64,000 bases of DNA. Source: Micropruina sonneratiae (GTDB taxonomy: Bacteria > Actinomycetota > Actinomycetes > Propionibacteriales > Propionibacteriaceae). Location: positions 124,001 to 188,000 of the forward strand of contig NZ_JAPDHX010000002.1 of the NCBI RefSeq assembly GCF_025972045.1, read 5' to 3'. The notes under the pieces were generated by a model. That model did no database searches, was not told where the DNA came from, and saw only the letters and a program-made list of their open reading frames with translations. Below, piece by piece: positions 8,187-16,065 of this stretch (its first letter is position 1; every line of letters begins with the position of its first letter). Both the position numbers and the translations under genes were made by a program.

Positions 8187-8981
8187 TCAGTCCGCGTCGG
8201 CCAGCTGTGCGACGACGGCGTCGTGCAGCCGGCCGTTGCTGGCGATGGCGCCGGGGCCGTCGACCCCGTCGACCCCGTCGAGGTTGGTGAACCGCCCACC
8301 GGCCTCACGGACGATCACGTCGAGCGCGGCCATGTCGTGCAGGGCCAACTCGGGTTCGGCGGCGAGGTCGACCGCACCCTCGGCCACCAGCATGTAGCTC
8401 CAGAAGTCGCCGTAGGCGCGGGTGCGCCAGCACCCCCGCATCAGGTCGACGAACTGCTGGCCCCGGCTGCCCTCGACCCAGCCGTGCAGCGAGCTGTAGG
8501 AGAGCGAGGCGTCCGACAGTTCGGCCACCTGCGACACCCCGATCGGGTGCCCCTGCAGCAGGGTCTTGCCGCTGAAGGCGCCGCCGCCCACGCTGGCCCA
8601 CCAGCGGCGTCCCAGGGCCGGTGCCGACACCACACCCACCACGACCTTGCCGTCGACCATCAGGCCGATCAGCGTCGCCCAGACCGGCACGCCGCGGACG
8701 AAGTTCTTGGTGCCGTCGATCGGGTCGATGACCCAGCGACGCGGACCCCACCCGGTGTCCTCGCGCTCCTCGCCGTGCACGGCGTCGCGCGGCCGGGCGG
8801 TCTTCAACGTGCGGCGGATGGCGTCCTCGACGGCCACGTCGGCATCGCTGACCGGGGTCAGGTCGGGCTTCGAATCGACCTTCAGGTCGAGCGCCTTGAA
8901 CCTGTTCATCGTGATGGAGTCGGCGTTGTCGGCCATCACGTGGGCAAGTCTCAGGTCGTCCAGGAAGCTCTGCTCAGCCAT
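8187..8981 (-). CDS. hisN: Histidinol-phosphatase HisN-type, inositol monophosphatase family
   Basis: 264 residues from the ATG at 8981; a TTG three codons upstream is the alternative. Inositol-monophosphatase fold metal-binding motifs are clear: HGEERED, then DPIDGTKNF and the late HDMAALDVIVREAGG. The overall pattern and the local MNRFKALDLKVDSKPDLTPVSD segment fit actinobacterial HisN, which removes phosphate from histidinol phosphate in histidine synthesis. Other monophosphatases (inositol, fructose-bisphosphate) share these motifs, and there is no his operon nearby. A GVDGVDG repeat near the C-terminus comes from a 9-base tandem duplication. Confidence 0.75.
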   Translation of the reverse strand: MAEQSFLDDLRLAHVMADNADSITMNRFKALDLKVDSKPDLTPVSDADVAVEDAIRRTLKTARPRDAVHGEEREDTGWGPRRWVIDPIDGTKNFVRGVPVWATLIGLMVDGKVVVGVVSAPALGRRWWASVGGGAFSGKTLLQGHPIGVSQVAELSDASLSYSSLHGWVEGSRGQQFVDLMRGCWRTRAYGDFWSYMLVAEGAVDLAAEPELALHDMAALDVIVREAGGRFTNLDGVDGVDGPGAIASNGRLHDAVVAQLADAD

Positions 8982-9035
8982 ATGGTTCAACCTAGCGGTT
9001 CACCGGTGCCGCCGCCTGCGCCGCCGCTCCCGCGG

Positions 9036-10037
9036 TCAGGACGAACGCTCCCGCCAGGCGCCCTCCATCCGGCGGAACGACTCGAGCCGCTCGGCCGCCA
9101 GGCGTCCGTCGGCGACCGCCTCGTCCAGGGCGCACTCGGGGGCGCCGGCGCCGTGGGTGCAGCCGCGCGGGCAGTCGACGGTCAGCTCGGCGAGATCGGG
9201 GAACGCCGCGATGATCGAGTCGCGGGTGACGTGACTCAGCCCGAACGAGCGGACGCCGGGGGTGTCGATCACCCAGCCGGCGTGCTCGGGCAGCTCGAGA
9301 GCGATGGCTGAGGTGGACGTGTGCCGGCCACGTCCGGTGACCTCGTTGACCTCACCGGTGGCGCGCTCGACGCCCGGGATCAGGGCGTTGACCAGGGTCG
9401 ACTTGCCGACCCCGGAGTGGCCGACCAGCACGCTGGTGCGGTCGGCCAGCAGGTCGCGCAGCTCGCTCAGGTCGGCGCCGGGCTGCACGGCGATCACCGG
9501 CAGGCCGAGCGGTTCGTAGGCCGCCAGCAGCTCGTCGGCCGGGGCCAGATCCTCCTTGGTCAGGCAGAGCACCGGGTCGAGACCGGCGTCGTAGGCGGCC
9601 ACCAGGATGCGGTCGATCATGCCCGTCCGGGGCGGCGGGTCGGCCAGCGCCGTGACGATCACCAACTGGTCGGCGTTGGCGACGATGGGGCGCTCGTAGG
9701 GGTCGGTGTCGTCGGCCGTGCGGCGCAGCACCGTCTCGCGGGGGAGCACGTCGACGATCCGGGCCAGGGTGCCCTCCGCGCCGGACAGGTCCCCCACCAG
9801 CCGGACGCGGTCGCCGACGATCACCCCTTTGCGGCCCAGTGCGCGGGCCTTGGTGGCGGTGAGCGTCACGTCCCCCAGCAGGCAGCGGTAGCGTCCCCGG
9901 TCGATGGTGGTGACCATCCCCTGCAGCGCCTCGGAGTAGTCGGGCCGGTCCTTGGTGCGCGGCCGGGTGCGGCGCGGTGGGCGTCCGAAGCCGGCGTGAT
10001 CGTCCTCGGTGATCGCACCGCGGCCCCGGGTGCTCAC
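9036..10037 (-). CDS. rsgA: Ribosome small-subunit-dependent GTPase A
   Basis: 333 residues from the GTG at 10037, which overlaps the aroA stop (GTGA). It has an OB-fold N-terminal part, a circularly permuted GTPase domain (G4 LTKEDL before G1 GHSGVGKSTLVN and G3 DTPGVRSFG), and a zinc-binding tail DCPRGCTHGAGAPECALDEA with the Cys-Cys-His-Cys pattern. RsgA helps late maturation of the 30S subunit and is cytosolic. The aroA-rsgA pairing is the conserved actinobacterial arrangement (Rv3227-Rv3228c region in M. tuberculosis). Confidence 0.93.
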   Translation of the reverse strand: MSTRGRGAITEDDHAGFGRPPRRTRPRTKDRPDYSEALQGMVTTIDRGRYRCLLGDVTLTATKARALGRKGVIVGDRVRLVGDLSGAEGTLARIVDVLPRETVLRRTADDTDPYERPIVANADQLVIVTALADPPPRTGMIDRILVAAYDAGLDPVLCLTKEDLAPADELLAAYEPLGLPVIAVQPGADLSELRDLLADRTSVLVGHSGVGKSTLVNALIPGVERATGEVNEVTGRGRHTSTSAIALELPEHAGWVIDTPGVRSFGLSHVTRDSIIAAFPDLAELTVDCPRGCTHGAGAPECALDEAVADGRLAAERLESFRRMEGAWRERSS

Positions 10038-11299
10038 GCCACGCCCACCAGCGTGGCCCACAGGCCGGGGAAGTCGGGCAGCGTCTTGGTGGTGCAGTTC
10101 AGGTCGTCGAGGCTGAGCCCGTCGACCGCGAGGCTCAGCAGGGCGCCGGCGTGTGCCATCCGGTGATCGGCGCAGGTGTGGAAGACGCCGGCGCCCAAGG
10201 TGGCGGGCGCGATCCGCAACCCGTCGGCGGTCTGGGCGAGGCGTCCGCCCAACGCGTTGAGCTCGGTCTCGAGGGCGGCGAGCCGATCGGTCTCGTGGCC
10301 ACGGACGTGCCCGACCCCGCGGATGCTGCCCGGTGCGTCGGCCAGGGCCAGCAGGGCAGCGGCGATGCAGGTCAGCTCGCTCGCCTCGGACAGGTCGAGC
10401 TCCGCGGCACTGACCCGGCCGGTTCCGGTGACGGTGACCTCGCCGGGTGAGCGGGTCACCTCGCCGCCCAACGCGGTCAGCACCGACAGCACGGTGTCGG
10501 CGGCCTGCACGGTGTGTTCGGGCCAGGCGGTGGTGACGCTGCCGCCGGCGACCAGCGGCGCGGCCAGGAAGGTCGCGGCGTTGATCAGGTCGGGCTCGAT
10601 GGTGACGTCGCGGGCGCCGATCGGCCCGGGGGCGACGTGCCAGCGGTCCTGTCCCGGGGTGTTCTCGATCGTGACGCCACGTTCGCGCAGCATCGCCACG
10701 GTGAGCGCGATGTGCGGACGCGACGGCAGGGTGGCGCCGGTGTGTGCCAGGTCGAGACCCTCGGCGAACCGCGCGCCGGACAGCAGCAGCCCCGAGATGA
10801 ACTGGCTCGACGCCGACGCGTCGATGCGCACGGTTCCCCCGCGCACGGCGCCTGCGCCGTGCACGATGAACGGCAGCGCCTCCGGGTGCTCGATCCGGAC
10901 GCCGGCCTGCCGCAGTCCGTCCAGCAGCGGCGCGACCGGACGGAGCCGGGCCTCGGCGTCCCCGTCGAAGCGTGAGGGCCCCTGCGCCAGCGCCGCCAGC
11001 GGTGGCAGGAACCGCATCAGGGTGCCGGCCAGGCCGACTTCGATGTCGCCGGCGGTGAACGTGACCGGGGGAGTGACCCGGACCGTGTCGGGACCCAGGT
11101 CGGTGAACTGCGCGCCGAGGGTCTGCAGCGCGGCGCGCATCAGTCGGGTGTCGCGGGCGTCCAGCACACCGGTGAGGACGCTGGGCGCGTCGGCGAGCGC
11201 GGCCAGCAGGTAGCCGCGAGCGGTGGCCGACTTGGAGCCTGGCACCACCAGGGTGGCGCGCAGCGGTCCCGAGCGTGCCGGGGCCGCCGGCAGGGTCAC
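10034..11299 (-). CDS. aroA: 3-phosphoshikimate 1-carboxyvinyltransferase (EPSP synthase)
   Basis: 421 residues. The sixth shikimate-pathway enzyme; it transfers enolpyruvate from PEP to shikimate-3-phosphate. Visible motifs are VPGSKSATARGYLLAALAD at the N-terminus, AGTLMRFLPPLAAL (PEP-binding region), DASASSQFISGLLLSGARF and the C-terminal DHRMAHAGALLSLA. The usual SKS-x-TNR reads SKSATAR here. The start ATG overlaps the doxX stop (ATGA) and the end overlaps the rsgA start, giving a tightly coupled doxX-aroA-rsgA operon. Confidence 0.92.
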   Translation of the reverse strand: MTLPAAPARSGPLRATLVVPGSKSATARGYLLAALADAPSVLTGVLDARDTRLMRAALQTLGAQFTDLGPDTVRVTPPVTFTAGDIEVGLAGTLMRFLPPLAALAQGPSRFDGDAEARLRPVAPLLDGLRQAGVRIEHPEALPFIVHGAGAVRGGTVRIDASASSQFISGLLLSGARFAEGLDLAHTGATLPSRPHIALTVAMLRERGVTIENTPGQDRWHVAPGPIGARDVTIEPDLINAATFLAAPLVAGGSVTTAWPEHTVQAADTVLSVLTALGGEVTRSPGEVTVTGTGRVSAAELDLSEASELTCIAAALLALADAPGSIRGVGHVRGHETDRLAALETELNALGGRLAQTADGLRIAPATLGAGVFHTCADHRMAHAGALLSLAVDGLSLDDLNCTTKTLPDFPGLWATLVGVA

Positions 11300-11907
11300 T
11301 TCAGCGCGCCTTCTACGGACTTGGCAGCACGGTTGGCGACCTTCTTGGCCTCCTTGGCGGCCCGCTTGGTCTCCTTGGCGATGGTGGCCTGGGTGCGCCG
11401 TGCCTCACGGCCGAGGGCGGCCTTGGTGTGCTCGGCCTCGCGGCCCAGCGCGTCCGCCTTATACCTGGCCTTCCAGGCGAGGTTCGGCTGTCCCTCGGTG
11501 TCCTGCGCGGCCAGCAGCACACCGCCGGTCAGCGCGAGGTCGCGCAGGAAGGCGTCCTTGCCCGGGCCGTCGGAATCGTTGCCGCCGCCGAACGGGTTGC
11601 TGGCGAGCAGCTGCGGAACCATGCTGACCGCCAGGGCGGCCGCGCCGAACCGGCGGAAGATGCCGGTGGCCAGGCTCACCCCCCCGACGATCTGGGCGAG
11701 GCCGGTCAGCTTGACCAGGCCCTTGGCGTCCTCGGGCAGGTAGGCGGCCGCCTGGGGCGGCAGCGCGCTCTCGGCCAGCGGCAGGAACGTCTTGGCGAGC
11801 GGCTCGGTGGCCCCCACCAGGGGCTCGGGATCGCGCAGCGCCTTGACGCCGTTGACGACGAAGAAACTTGCCAGCATGGTGCGGGCGGCGAAACGCAGCA
11901 GACTCAT
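11296..11907 (-). CDS. DoxX-family membrane protein with basic C-terminal tail
   Basis: 203 residues. The first ~130 show the DoxX pattern of four helices (RTMLASFFVVNGVKALRDPE, then LTGLAQIVGGVSLATGIFRR, then the DLALTGGVLLAAQDTEG segment). A long Lys/Arg/Ala-rich coiled tail follows (ETKRAAKEAKKVANRAAK). DoxX proteins are poorly understood and linked to thiol or redox homeostasis in mycobacteria. First gene of the operon with aroA and rsgA; it is divergent from the SRAP gene. Confidence 0.8.
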   Translation of the reverse strand: MSLLRFAARTMLASFFVVNGVKALRDPEPLVGATEPLAKTFLPLAESALPPQAAAYLPEDAKGLVKLTGLAQIVGGVSLATGIFRRFGAAALAVSMVPQLLASNPFGGGNDSDGPGKDAFLRDLALTGGVLLAAQDTEGQPNLAWKARYKADALGREAEHTKAALGREARRTQATIAKETKRAAKEAKKVANRAAKSVEGALK

Positions 11908-11967
11908 GCTCTATGTCTAGCGCCTGGGGGGCTATTGTCCAAGCTGACCGGGGCTACTCTCACCCCT

Positions 11968-12693
11968 ATGTGCGGACGCTACGCCGCCTCGGCGGACGCT
12001 GAACTGCTGGAGGAGATCTTCGTCATCGACGAGGTCGCCGGCCCGCTGCCGCCACCGCGCTGGAACATCGCCCCCACCGATGGGGTCGTCGCGGTGGTCG
12101 AACGGACGGCCCGGGACGCCCCCGATCAGGTCACCCGCAAGCTGGTCGAACTGCGGTGGGGACTGGTGCCGTCGTGGTCGAAGGACGCCCGTGGTGCGGC
12201 CCGGATGATCAACGCCCGCTTCGAGACCGTGGCCACCAAGCCGGCCTTTCGCAAGGCGCTCGCCGCCCGGCGCTGCCTGCTGCCGGCCGACGGCTACTAC
12301 GAGTGGTACGAGCAGGTCGTCGACGAGGCACTGCCGAAGAGCCGGCGTCCGCCCAAACAGCCGTTCTTCATCCACCCGACCGACTCGTCTCTGCTGGCGA
12401 TGGCCGGACTGTACGAGTTCTGGAAGAGCCCCGAGGGGGAATGGCTGTCCAGTTGCACGATCATCACCACCTCCGCGGCGGACGCGGTGGGCCATATCCA
12501 CGACCGGATGCCGATGACCGTCCGCCCCGACCGTTGGGACGCCTGGCTCGACCCCTCGCTCGACCAGGGCGAGGCGGCGCTCGCTCTGCTGGACGTCCCG
12601 GGCGCCCAGCTCGAGGCCTACGCGGTCTCGCGGCTGGTCAGCACCGTCGGCAACGACGGGCCCGAGCTGGTGCTGCCGCTCGCCGAGGACTGA
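11968..12693 (+). CDS. SOS-response-associated (SRAP/HMCES/YedK) protein
   Basis: 241 residues, starting MCGRYAA. Cys2 becomes N-terminal after Met removal and crosslinks abasic sites in single-stranded DNA in this family. Other family marks are [20 protein letters not shown], the [10 protein letters not shown] motif with the catalytic Glu, and IHDRMPMTV with the active-site His. It shields abasic DNA at replication forks. A longer in-frame extension upstream (from 11275) is antisense to doxX and not credible. M. tuberculosis Rv3226c holds the same position next to aroA. Confidence 0.92.
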   Translation: MCGRYAASADAELLEEIFVIDEVAGPLPPPRWNIAPTDGVVAVVERTARDAPDQVTRKLVELRWGLVPSWSKDARGAARMINARFETVATKPAFRKALAARRCLLPADGYYEWYEQVVDEALPKSRRPPKQPFFIHPTDSSLLAMAGLYEFWKSPEGEWLSSCTIITTSAADAVGHIHDRMPMTVRPDRWDAWLDPSLDQGEAALALLDVPGAQLEAYAVSRLVSTVGNDGPELVLPLAED

Positions 12694-12822
12694 CCTCGAA
12701 TGGGGACGGTTCCTTTTCAGGCCACGCCTTCGCCGCCTTGCGGAGCCGACCGCCACCCCTTCCACCAGGGGCTTCACCGACCCTGAAGTTGGCCTGAAAA
12801 GGAACCGTCCCCATTTCAGGCC
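12694..12822. repeat. Inverted pair of a 32-bp palindrome-ended repeat (REPIN-like)
   Basis: Copy A (12694-12723) and copy B (12791-12822) are inverted versions of the same element and flank 67 bases. The copy B unit is GGCCTGAAA + AGGAACCGTCCCC + ATTTCAGGCC, with GGCCTGAAA and TTTCAGGCC as inverted ends. Copy A is degenerate at its outer end (CCTCGAA). RNA or single-stranded DNA of the pair would fold into a long hairpin. Further copies lie at 15545-15576 and 46379-46410. Copy A begins directly after the SRAP stop codon. Confidence 0.85.
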
Positions 12823-12832
12823 GGAGGCCCCC

Positions 12833-12860
12833 GGGAATAGCGGACGCCGCCGGTGGCGTT
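12833..12860 (+). promoter_or_regulatory. Probable SigR-dependent autoregulatory promoter of sigR-rsrA
   Basis: GGGAAT (12833-12838) and GTT (12858-12860) are separated by 19 bases, close to the sigma-R consensus GGGAAT-N18-GTT known from Streptomyces. It lies upstream of sigR. Transcription would start near 12867-12870, next to an in-frame GTG (12869) and about 77 bases before the ATG at 12947. Confidence 0.6.
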
Positions 12861-12946
12861 CTCCAGGCGTGATGAGCTCAGTCGGCACCACCGAGGTCCT
12901 GGTTCGTCCGGCTGCCCGGCTGGCCGACCCGCTACTCTCGTATGCG

Positions 12947-13576
12947 ATGACCATCCCTGCAGCTGACGAGGAAGCCGCGGTCGACCCCGCCACCGAGACC
13001 GAGGCCGAGCGCAGCGCGCGCTTCGAACGCGACGCGATGCAGTACCTGGACCAGCTCTACGGGGCCGCGCTGCGGATGACCCGCAACCCGGCCGACGCCG
13101 AAGACCTGGTGCAGGACACCTACGTCAAGGCCTTCGCCTCGTTCCACCAGTTCACGCCCGGCACCAACCTCAAGGCGTGGCTGTATCGCATCCTGACCAA
13201 CAGCTACATCAACACCTACCGCAAGAGGCAGCGGCAGCCGCAGACGTCGGGCGGCGACCAGCTCGAGGACTGGCAGTTGGCGCGTGCCGAGGCGCACACG
13301 TCGGACGGGCTGCGCACCGCCGAGATGGACGCCCTGGACCGGATGCCCGACTCGGCCGTCACCGAGGCGATGAACAACCTGTCGCCGGACTTCCGGCTGG
13401 CCGTCTATCTCGCCGACGTGGAGGGTTTCTCCTACAAGGAGATCGCCGAGATCATGGGCACGCCGATCGGCACTGTGATGTCGAGGCTCAACCGCGGCCG
13501 CAACCAGTTGCGGGCGGCGCTGGCCGACTTCGCCCGTGAGAACGGCCTGGGCAGGCGGGGAGGTGACGAGCGGTGA
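12947..13576 (+). CDS. sigR: ECF sigma factor SigR/SigH, thiol-oxidative stress
   Basis: 209 residues from the ATG at 12947; an in-frame GTG at 12869 would add 26 residues. Region 2 is seen as [20 protein letters not shown] and [20 protein letters not shown], region 4 as [20 protein letters not shown] and [16 protein letters not shown]. This is the SigR/SigH subgroup that turns on thioredoxin, mycothiol and proteostasis genes upon disulfide stress. The partner anti-sigma factor follows with a GTGA overlap. The longer form recalls sigma-R' of Streptomyces, an unstable isoform from an upstream start. Confidence 0.92.
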   Translation: MTIPAADEEAAVDPATETEAERSARFERDAMQYLDQLYGAALRMTRNPADAEDLVQDTYVKAFASFHQFTPGTNLKAWLYRILTNSYINTYRKRQRQPQTSGGDQLEDWQLARAEAHTSDGLRTAEMDALDRMPDSAVTEAMNNLSPDFRLAVYLADVEGFSYKEIAEIMGTPIGTVMSRLNRGRNQLRAALADFARENGLGRRGGDER

Positions 13577-13827
13577 GCGGACCCGACTGCCGGACCGCCC
13601 TGGCCAAGCTCTACCAGTTCCTCGACCACGAGTTGGCCGATGCCGACGCCGACACCATTCGCGCCCACCTGGACGCCTGCGAGCCATGCCTGGAGGAGTT
13701 CGGGGTGGAGGAGCACATCCGGGCGCTGGTCAAGCGCTGCTGCGGCGCGCCGCGCGCGCCGGAGACGCTGCGCGTCCGGATCACCCAGGTGACGACCACC
13801 ACGGTGATCGTCCGCAAGGCCGACTGA
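13573..13827 (+). CDS. rsrA: Zinc anti-sigma factor RsrA/RshA (redox sensor)
   Basis: 84 residues from the GTG overlapping the sigR stop. The ZAS motif HLDACEPC (H-x3-C-x2-C) and an N-terminal Cys (GPDC) form the zinc site. A later CC pair (KRCCG) is also present. In the family, reduced RsrA binds SigR; oxidation forms a disulfide, expels zinc and frees SigR. A hairpin terminator follows 40 bases later. Confidence 0.9.
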   Translation: MSGPDCRTALAKLYQFLDHELADADADTIRAHLDACEPCLEEFGVEEHIRALVKRCCGAPRAPETLRVRITQVTTTTVIVRKAD

Positions 13828-13867
13828 CCCACTCGGCTCGGACGCCTCGGGCGTCCGGACAGCACAG

Positions 13868-13896
13868 GGCCCCGGTCACCGCAAGGTGCCGGGGCC
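13868..13896 (+). terminator. Terminator of sigR-rsrA
   Basis: GGCCCCGG-T-CACC pairs with GGTG-C-CGGGGCC around a GCAA tetraloop and is followed by GTTTCG. It lies between rsrA and the convergent bL37 gene and can serve both. Confidence 0.75.
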
Positions 13897-13909
13897 GTTT
13901 CGTCGCAGG

Positions 13910-13984
13910 TCAGGCGTTGGGGCGCTTGCCGTGATTCGCCTTGTTCCTCCTGCGGGAGCGGCGCTTGCGTCCACCCTTACCCAT
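13910..13984 (-). CDS. 50S ribosomal protein bL37 (24 residues)
   Basis: A 24-residue, extremely basic peptide, MGKGGRKRRSRRRNKANH followed by GKRPNA. It is nearly identical in pattern to bL37 seen in mycobacterial ribosomes (KANHGKRPN ending). The ATG at 13984 has a strong ribosome-binding site (ACAGGAGACGAC). Its place beside sigR-rsrA and pdtaS matches the gene neighbourhood of other actinobacteria. Because of its length it is often missed in annotation. Confidence 0.85.
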   Translation of the reverse strand: MGKGGRKRRSRRRNKANHGKRPNA

Positions 13985-14057
13985 GTCGTCTCCTGTCGTC
14001 GTCCTGCTCGCTGGCGCGCGTCGGCGCGGTTGTCCATTCTGCCATAGGGTGGCTGCC

Positions 14058-15515
14058 ATGCTGACGATGGCCGAGGTGGTCGCCGCGCACACCGAGCTGC
14101 ACGCCGCCGAGGTCGCCTGGCTGGAGCATCTGGTGGCCGAGTGGCACCTGCTGGCGGACCTGGCGTTCTCCGACCTCATCCTGTGGGTGCCCGACGTCGA
14201 CGACAACGTGTTCTGGGCGTGCGCCCAGGTGCGTCCCACCACGGGGCCCACCGCGCTCGAGGACGACGTGGTCGGCGAGGACGTCTCCTACGACCCCGAG
14301 CACCTCGTCACCGAGGCATACCTGTCGCGGCAGATCACCCAGACCAGCAACAACCAGTTGAACTCGGGCATCCCGGTGGACGTGCACGCCATCCCGGTCG
14401 TGCTGCAGGGCCGGGTGATCGGCATCGTCGAGGCGCACACCAACCAGATGGGGGTGCGGGCGCCGGGCGCGCTCGAGGACGCCTACCTCGAGGCCGCGAA
14501 CGTGCTGGCCGGCATGGTGCACCGGGCGGAGTTCCCGACCGGGGGCGACAAGTCCGTGCCCTGGGTGTCGCCGCGGGTGGGCGACGGGGCGATCCGGGTG
14601 AAGCCGTCCGGCTTGGTCAGCTACGCCAGCCCCAACGCGGTGAGCGCCTACCGGCGCCTCGGTCTGGTCTTCGACCTCGAGGGCGAAGACCTCGCCGCGG
14701 TGACCATGAACCTGCTGCGCGACCGGGCGCCGGTGGAGATGTCGCTCACTAACGTGCTGCGCGGACGCGGTCCGCGCGAGGTGGAGGTCGAGACGCCCGA
14801 GGTGCAACTGCGGTTGCGGATCATCAACCTCAACGATGAGTCCGGGCCGAGCGGGCAACTGGTGCTGTGCCGCGACACCACCGAGTTGCGCAGCCGGGAA
14901 CGCCAACTGGTCACCAAGGACGCGACGATCCGGGAGATCCACCACCGCGTCAAGAACAACCTGCAGACGGTCGCCGCCCTGCTGCGGCTGCAGGCCCGGC
15001 GCATCTCGTCCCCCGAGGCGAAGGGTGCCCTGACCGACGCGATGAAACGGGTCGGTGCAATCGCCGTGGTCCACGAGATCCTGTCCCAGGCGTTCGACGC
15101 GTCGGTGAAGTTCGACGACGTGGCCGACCGGCTGCTGCGCATGGTCGTGGACGTCGCGGCCACCGGAAGCCCGGTCCAGCTGCGTCGTGAGGGGACCTTC
15201 GGGTTCGTTCCCGCCGATGTGGCGACCAGCCTGTCGCTGGTGCTCACCGAACTGTGCCAGAACGCCATCGAGCACGGCCTGGGCCTGGCGGGGGGCGTGG
15301 TCTGGGTCATTCCGAAGCAGTCGGAGGGCCGGCTGGTCACCGAGGTGACCAACGCGGGCGCGCCGCTGCCGCCGGGGTTCACGCTGGGGACGTCCAACAG
15401 CCTCGGGCTGTCGATCGTGACCACCCTGGTCGACGACCTGGGCGGCGAGTTCTCGCTGACCACCTCCGACTCGGGGGTCGGGACGGTGGCGCGGGTACTG
15501 ATCCCGCTGGCCTGA
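14058..15515 (+). CDS. pdtaS: PdtaS-type cytosolic sensor histidine kinase
   Basis: 485 residues, no membrane helices. An N-terminal GAF domain (about 20-150), a PAS-like domain (about 180-280), the HisKA_2 box REIHHRVKNNLQTVAALLRL with the phospho-accepting His, then a HATPase domain (LVLTELCQNAIEHGL, GLGLSIV-like GLSIVTTLVDDLGGEF). In M. tuberculosis PdtaS (Rv3220c) phosphorylates the RNA-binding antiterminator PdtaR; no PdtaR gene is in this window. Neighbours WhiB1 and SigR/RsrA match Rv3219-Rv3223c, so the block is ancient. Confidence 0.92.
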   Translation: MLTMAEVVAAHTELHAAEVAWLEHLVAEWHLLADLAFSDLILWVPDVDDNVFWACAQVRPTTGPTALEDDVVGEDVSYDPEHLVTEAYLSRQITQTSNNQLNSGIPVDVHAIPVVLQGRVIGIVEAHTNQMGVRAPGALEDAYLEAANVLAGMVHRAEFPTGGDKSVPWVSPRVGDGAIRVKPSGLVSYASPNAVSAYRRLGLVFDLEGEDLAAVTMNLLRDRAPVEMSLTNVLRGRGPREVEVETPEVQLRLRIINLNDESGPSGQLVLCRDTTELRSRERQLVTKDATIREIHHRVKNNLQTVAALLRLQARRISSPEAKGALTDAMKRVGAIAVVHEILSQAFDASVKFDDVADRLLRMVVDVAATGSPVQLRREGTFGFVPADVATSLSLVLTELCQNAIEHGLGLAGGVVWVIPKQSEGRLVTEVTNAGAPLPPGFTLGTSNSLGLSIVTTLVDDLGGEFSLTTSDSGVGTVARVLIPLA

Positions 15516-15544
15516 GCGGACCGTCCGGTGATCGGACGGGGAGT

Positions 15545-15576
15545 GGCCTGAAAAGGAACCGTCCCCATTTCAGGCC
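15545..15576. repeat. 32-bp palindrome-ended repeat, copy C
   Basis: A full 32-base unit in the same orientation as copy B (core GGAACCGTCCCC, ends GGCCTGAAA/TTTCAGGCC). It sits between the convergent pdtaS and whiB1 genes. Confidence 0.88.
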
Positions 15577-15608
15577 GGCTCGGGCCGGACCGTGCGGAGG
15601 GAACCGGC

Positions 15609-15860
15609 TCAGCCGGCGCGAACCCGGGAGCGGGCAGCGCGACGCTTGAGCGCGCGGCGCTCGTCCTCACTCAGGCCGCCCCAGACGCCGTGATCCTGGC
15701 CGGCGTCCAGTGCCCACTGCAGGCAGGCCTCCCGGACGTCGCAGCGTTTGCACACCTTCTTGGCCTCCTGAATCTGCATCAGGGCCGGGCCGGTGTTGCC
15801 CACCGGAAAGAACAACTCCGGGTCCTCGGTGAGGCAGGCAGCGCGATGGCGCCAATCCAT
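15609..15860 (-). CDS. whiB1: WhiB1-type iron-sulfur transcription regulator
   Basis: 83 residues. Four cluster ligands at C9, C37, C40 and C46 (HRAACL, KKVCKRCDVREAC), the GVWGG turn and a basic tail ALKRRAARSRVR. WhiB1 of M. tuberculosis (84 residues, same Cys spacing) holds a nitric-oxide-sensitive 4Fe-4S cluster and contacts the principal sigma factor. The start at 15860 follows AGAAGGAG. It lies next to pdtaS as in mycobacteria. Confidence 0.95.
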   Translation of the reverse strand: MDWRHRAACLTEDPELFFPVGNTGPALMQIQEAKKVCKRCDVREACLQWALDAGQDHGVWGGLSEDERRALKRRAARSRVRAG

Positions 15861-16065
15861 GCGGTTTCCAACTCCTTCTTGGGGAAGATCTAGGGTCGTG
15901 CCATGCAGGGCGGGGGCGCCACGAGTTTCATCCGGCACGTGAGTCTACGTCACAAGCCTGCCCATCCTAGGTGCTGAGAACAAGGCTTTCGCCATCAGAT
16001 GAACTCATTCCCACGACGACGTGGCCACAACGCCCATTCGCCTACCGGTGGTTTACCGTGGTCGG

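Noticed and set aside
8268-8285. GTCGACCCC tandem repeat, considered as a possible regulatory repeat
   Set aside because: It lies inside the hisN coding frame and simply encodes GVDGVDG; only two units.
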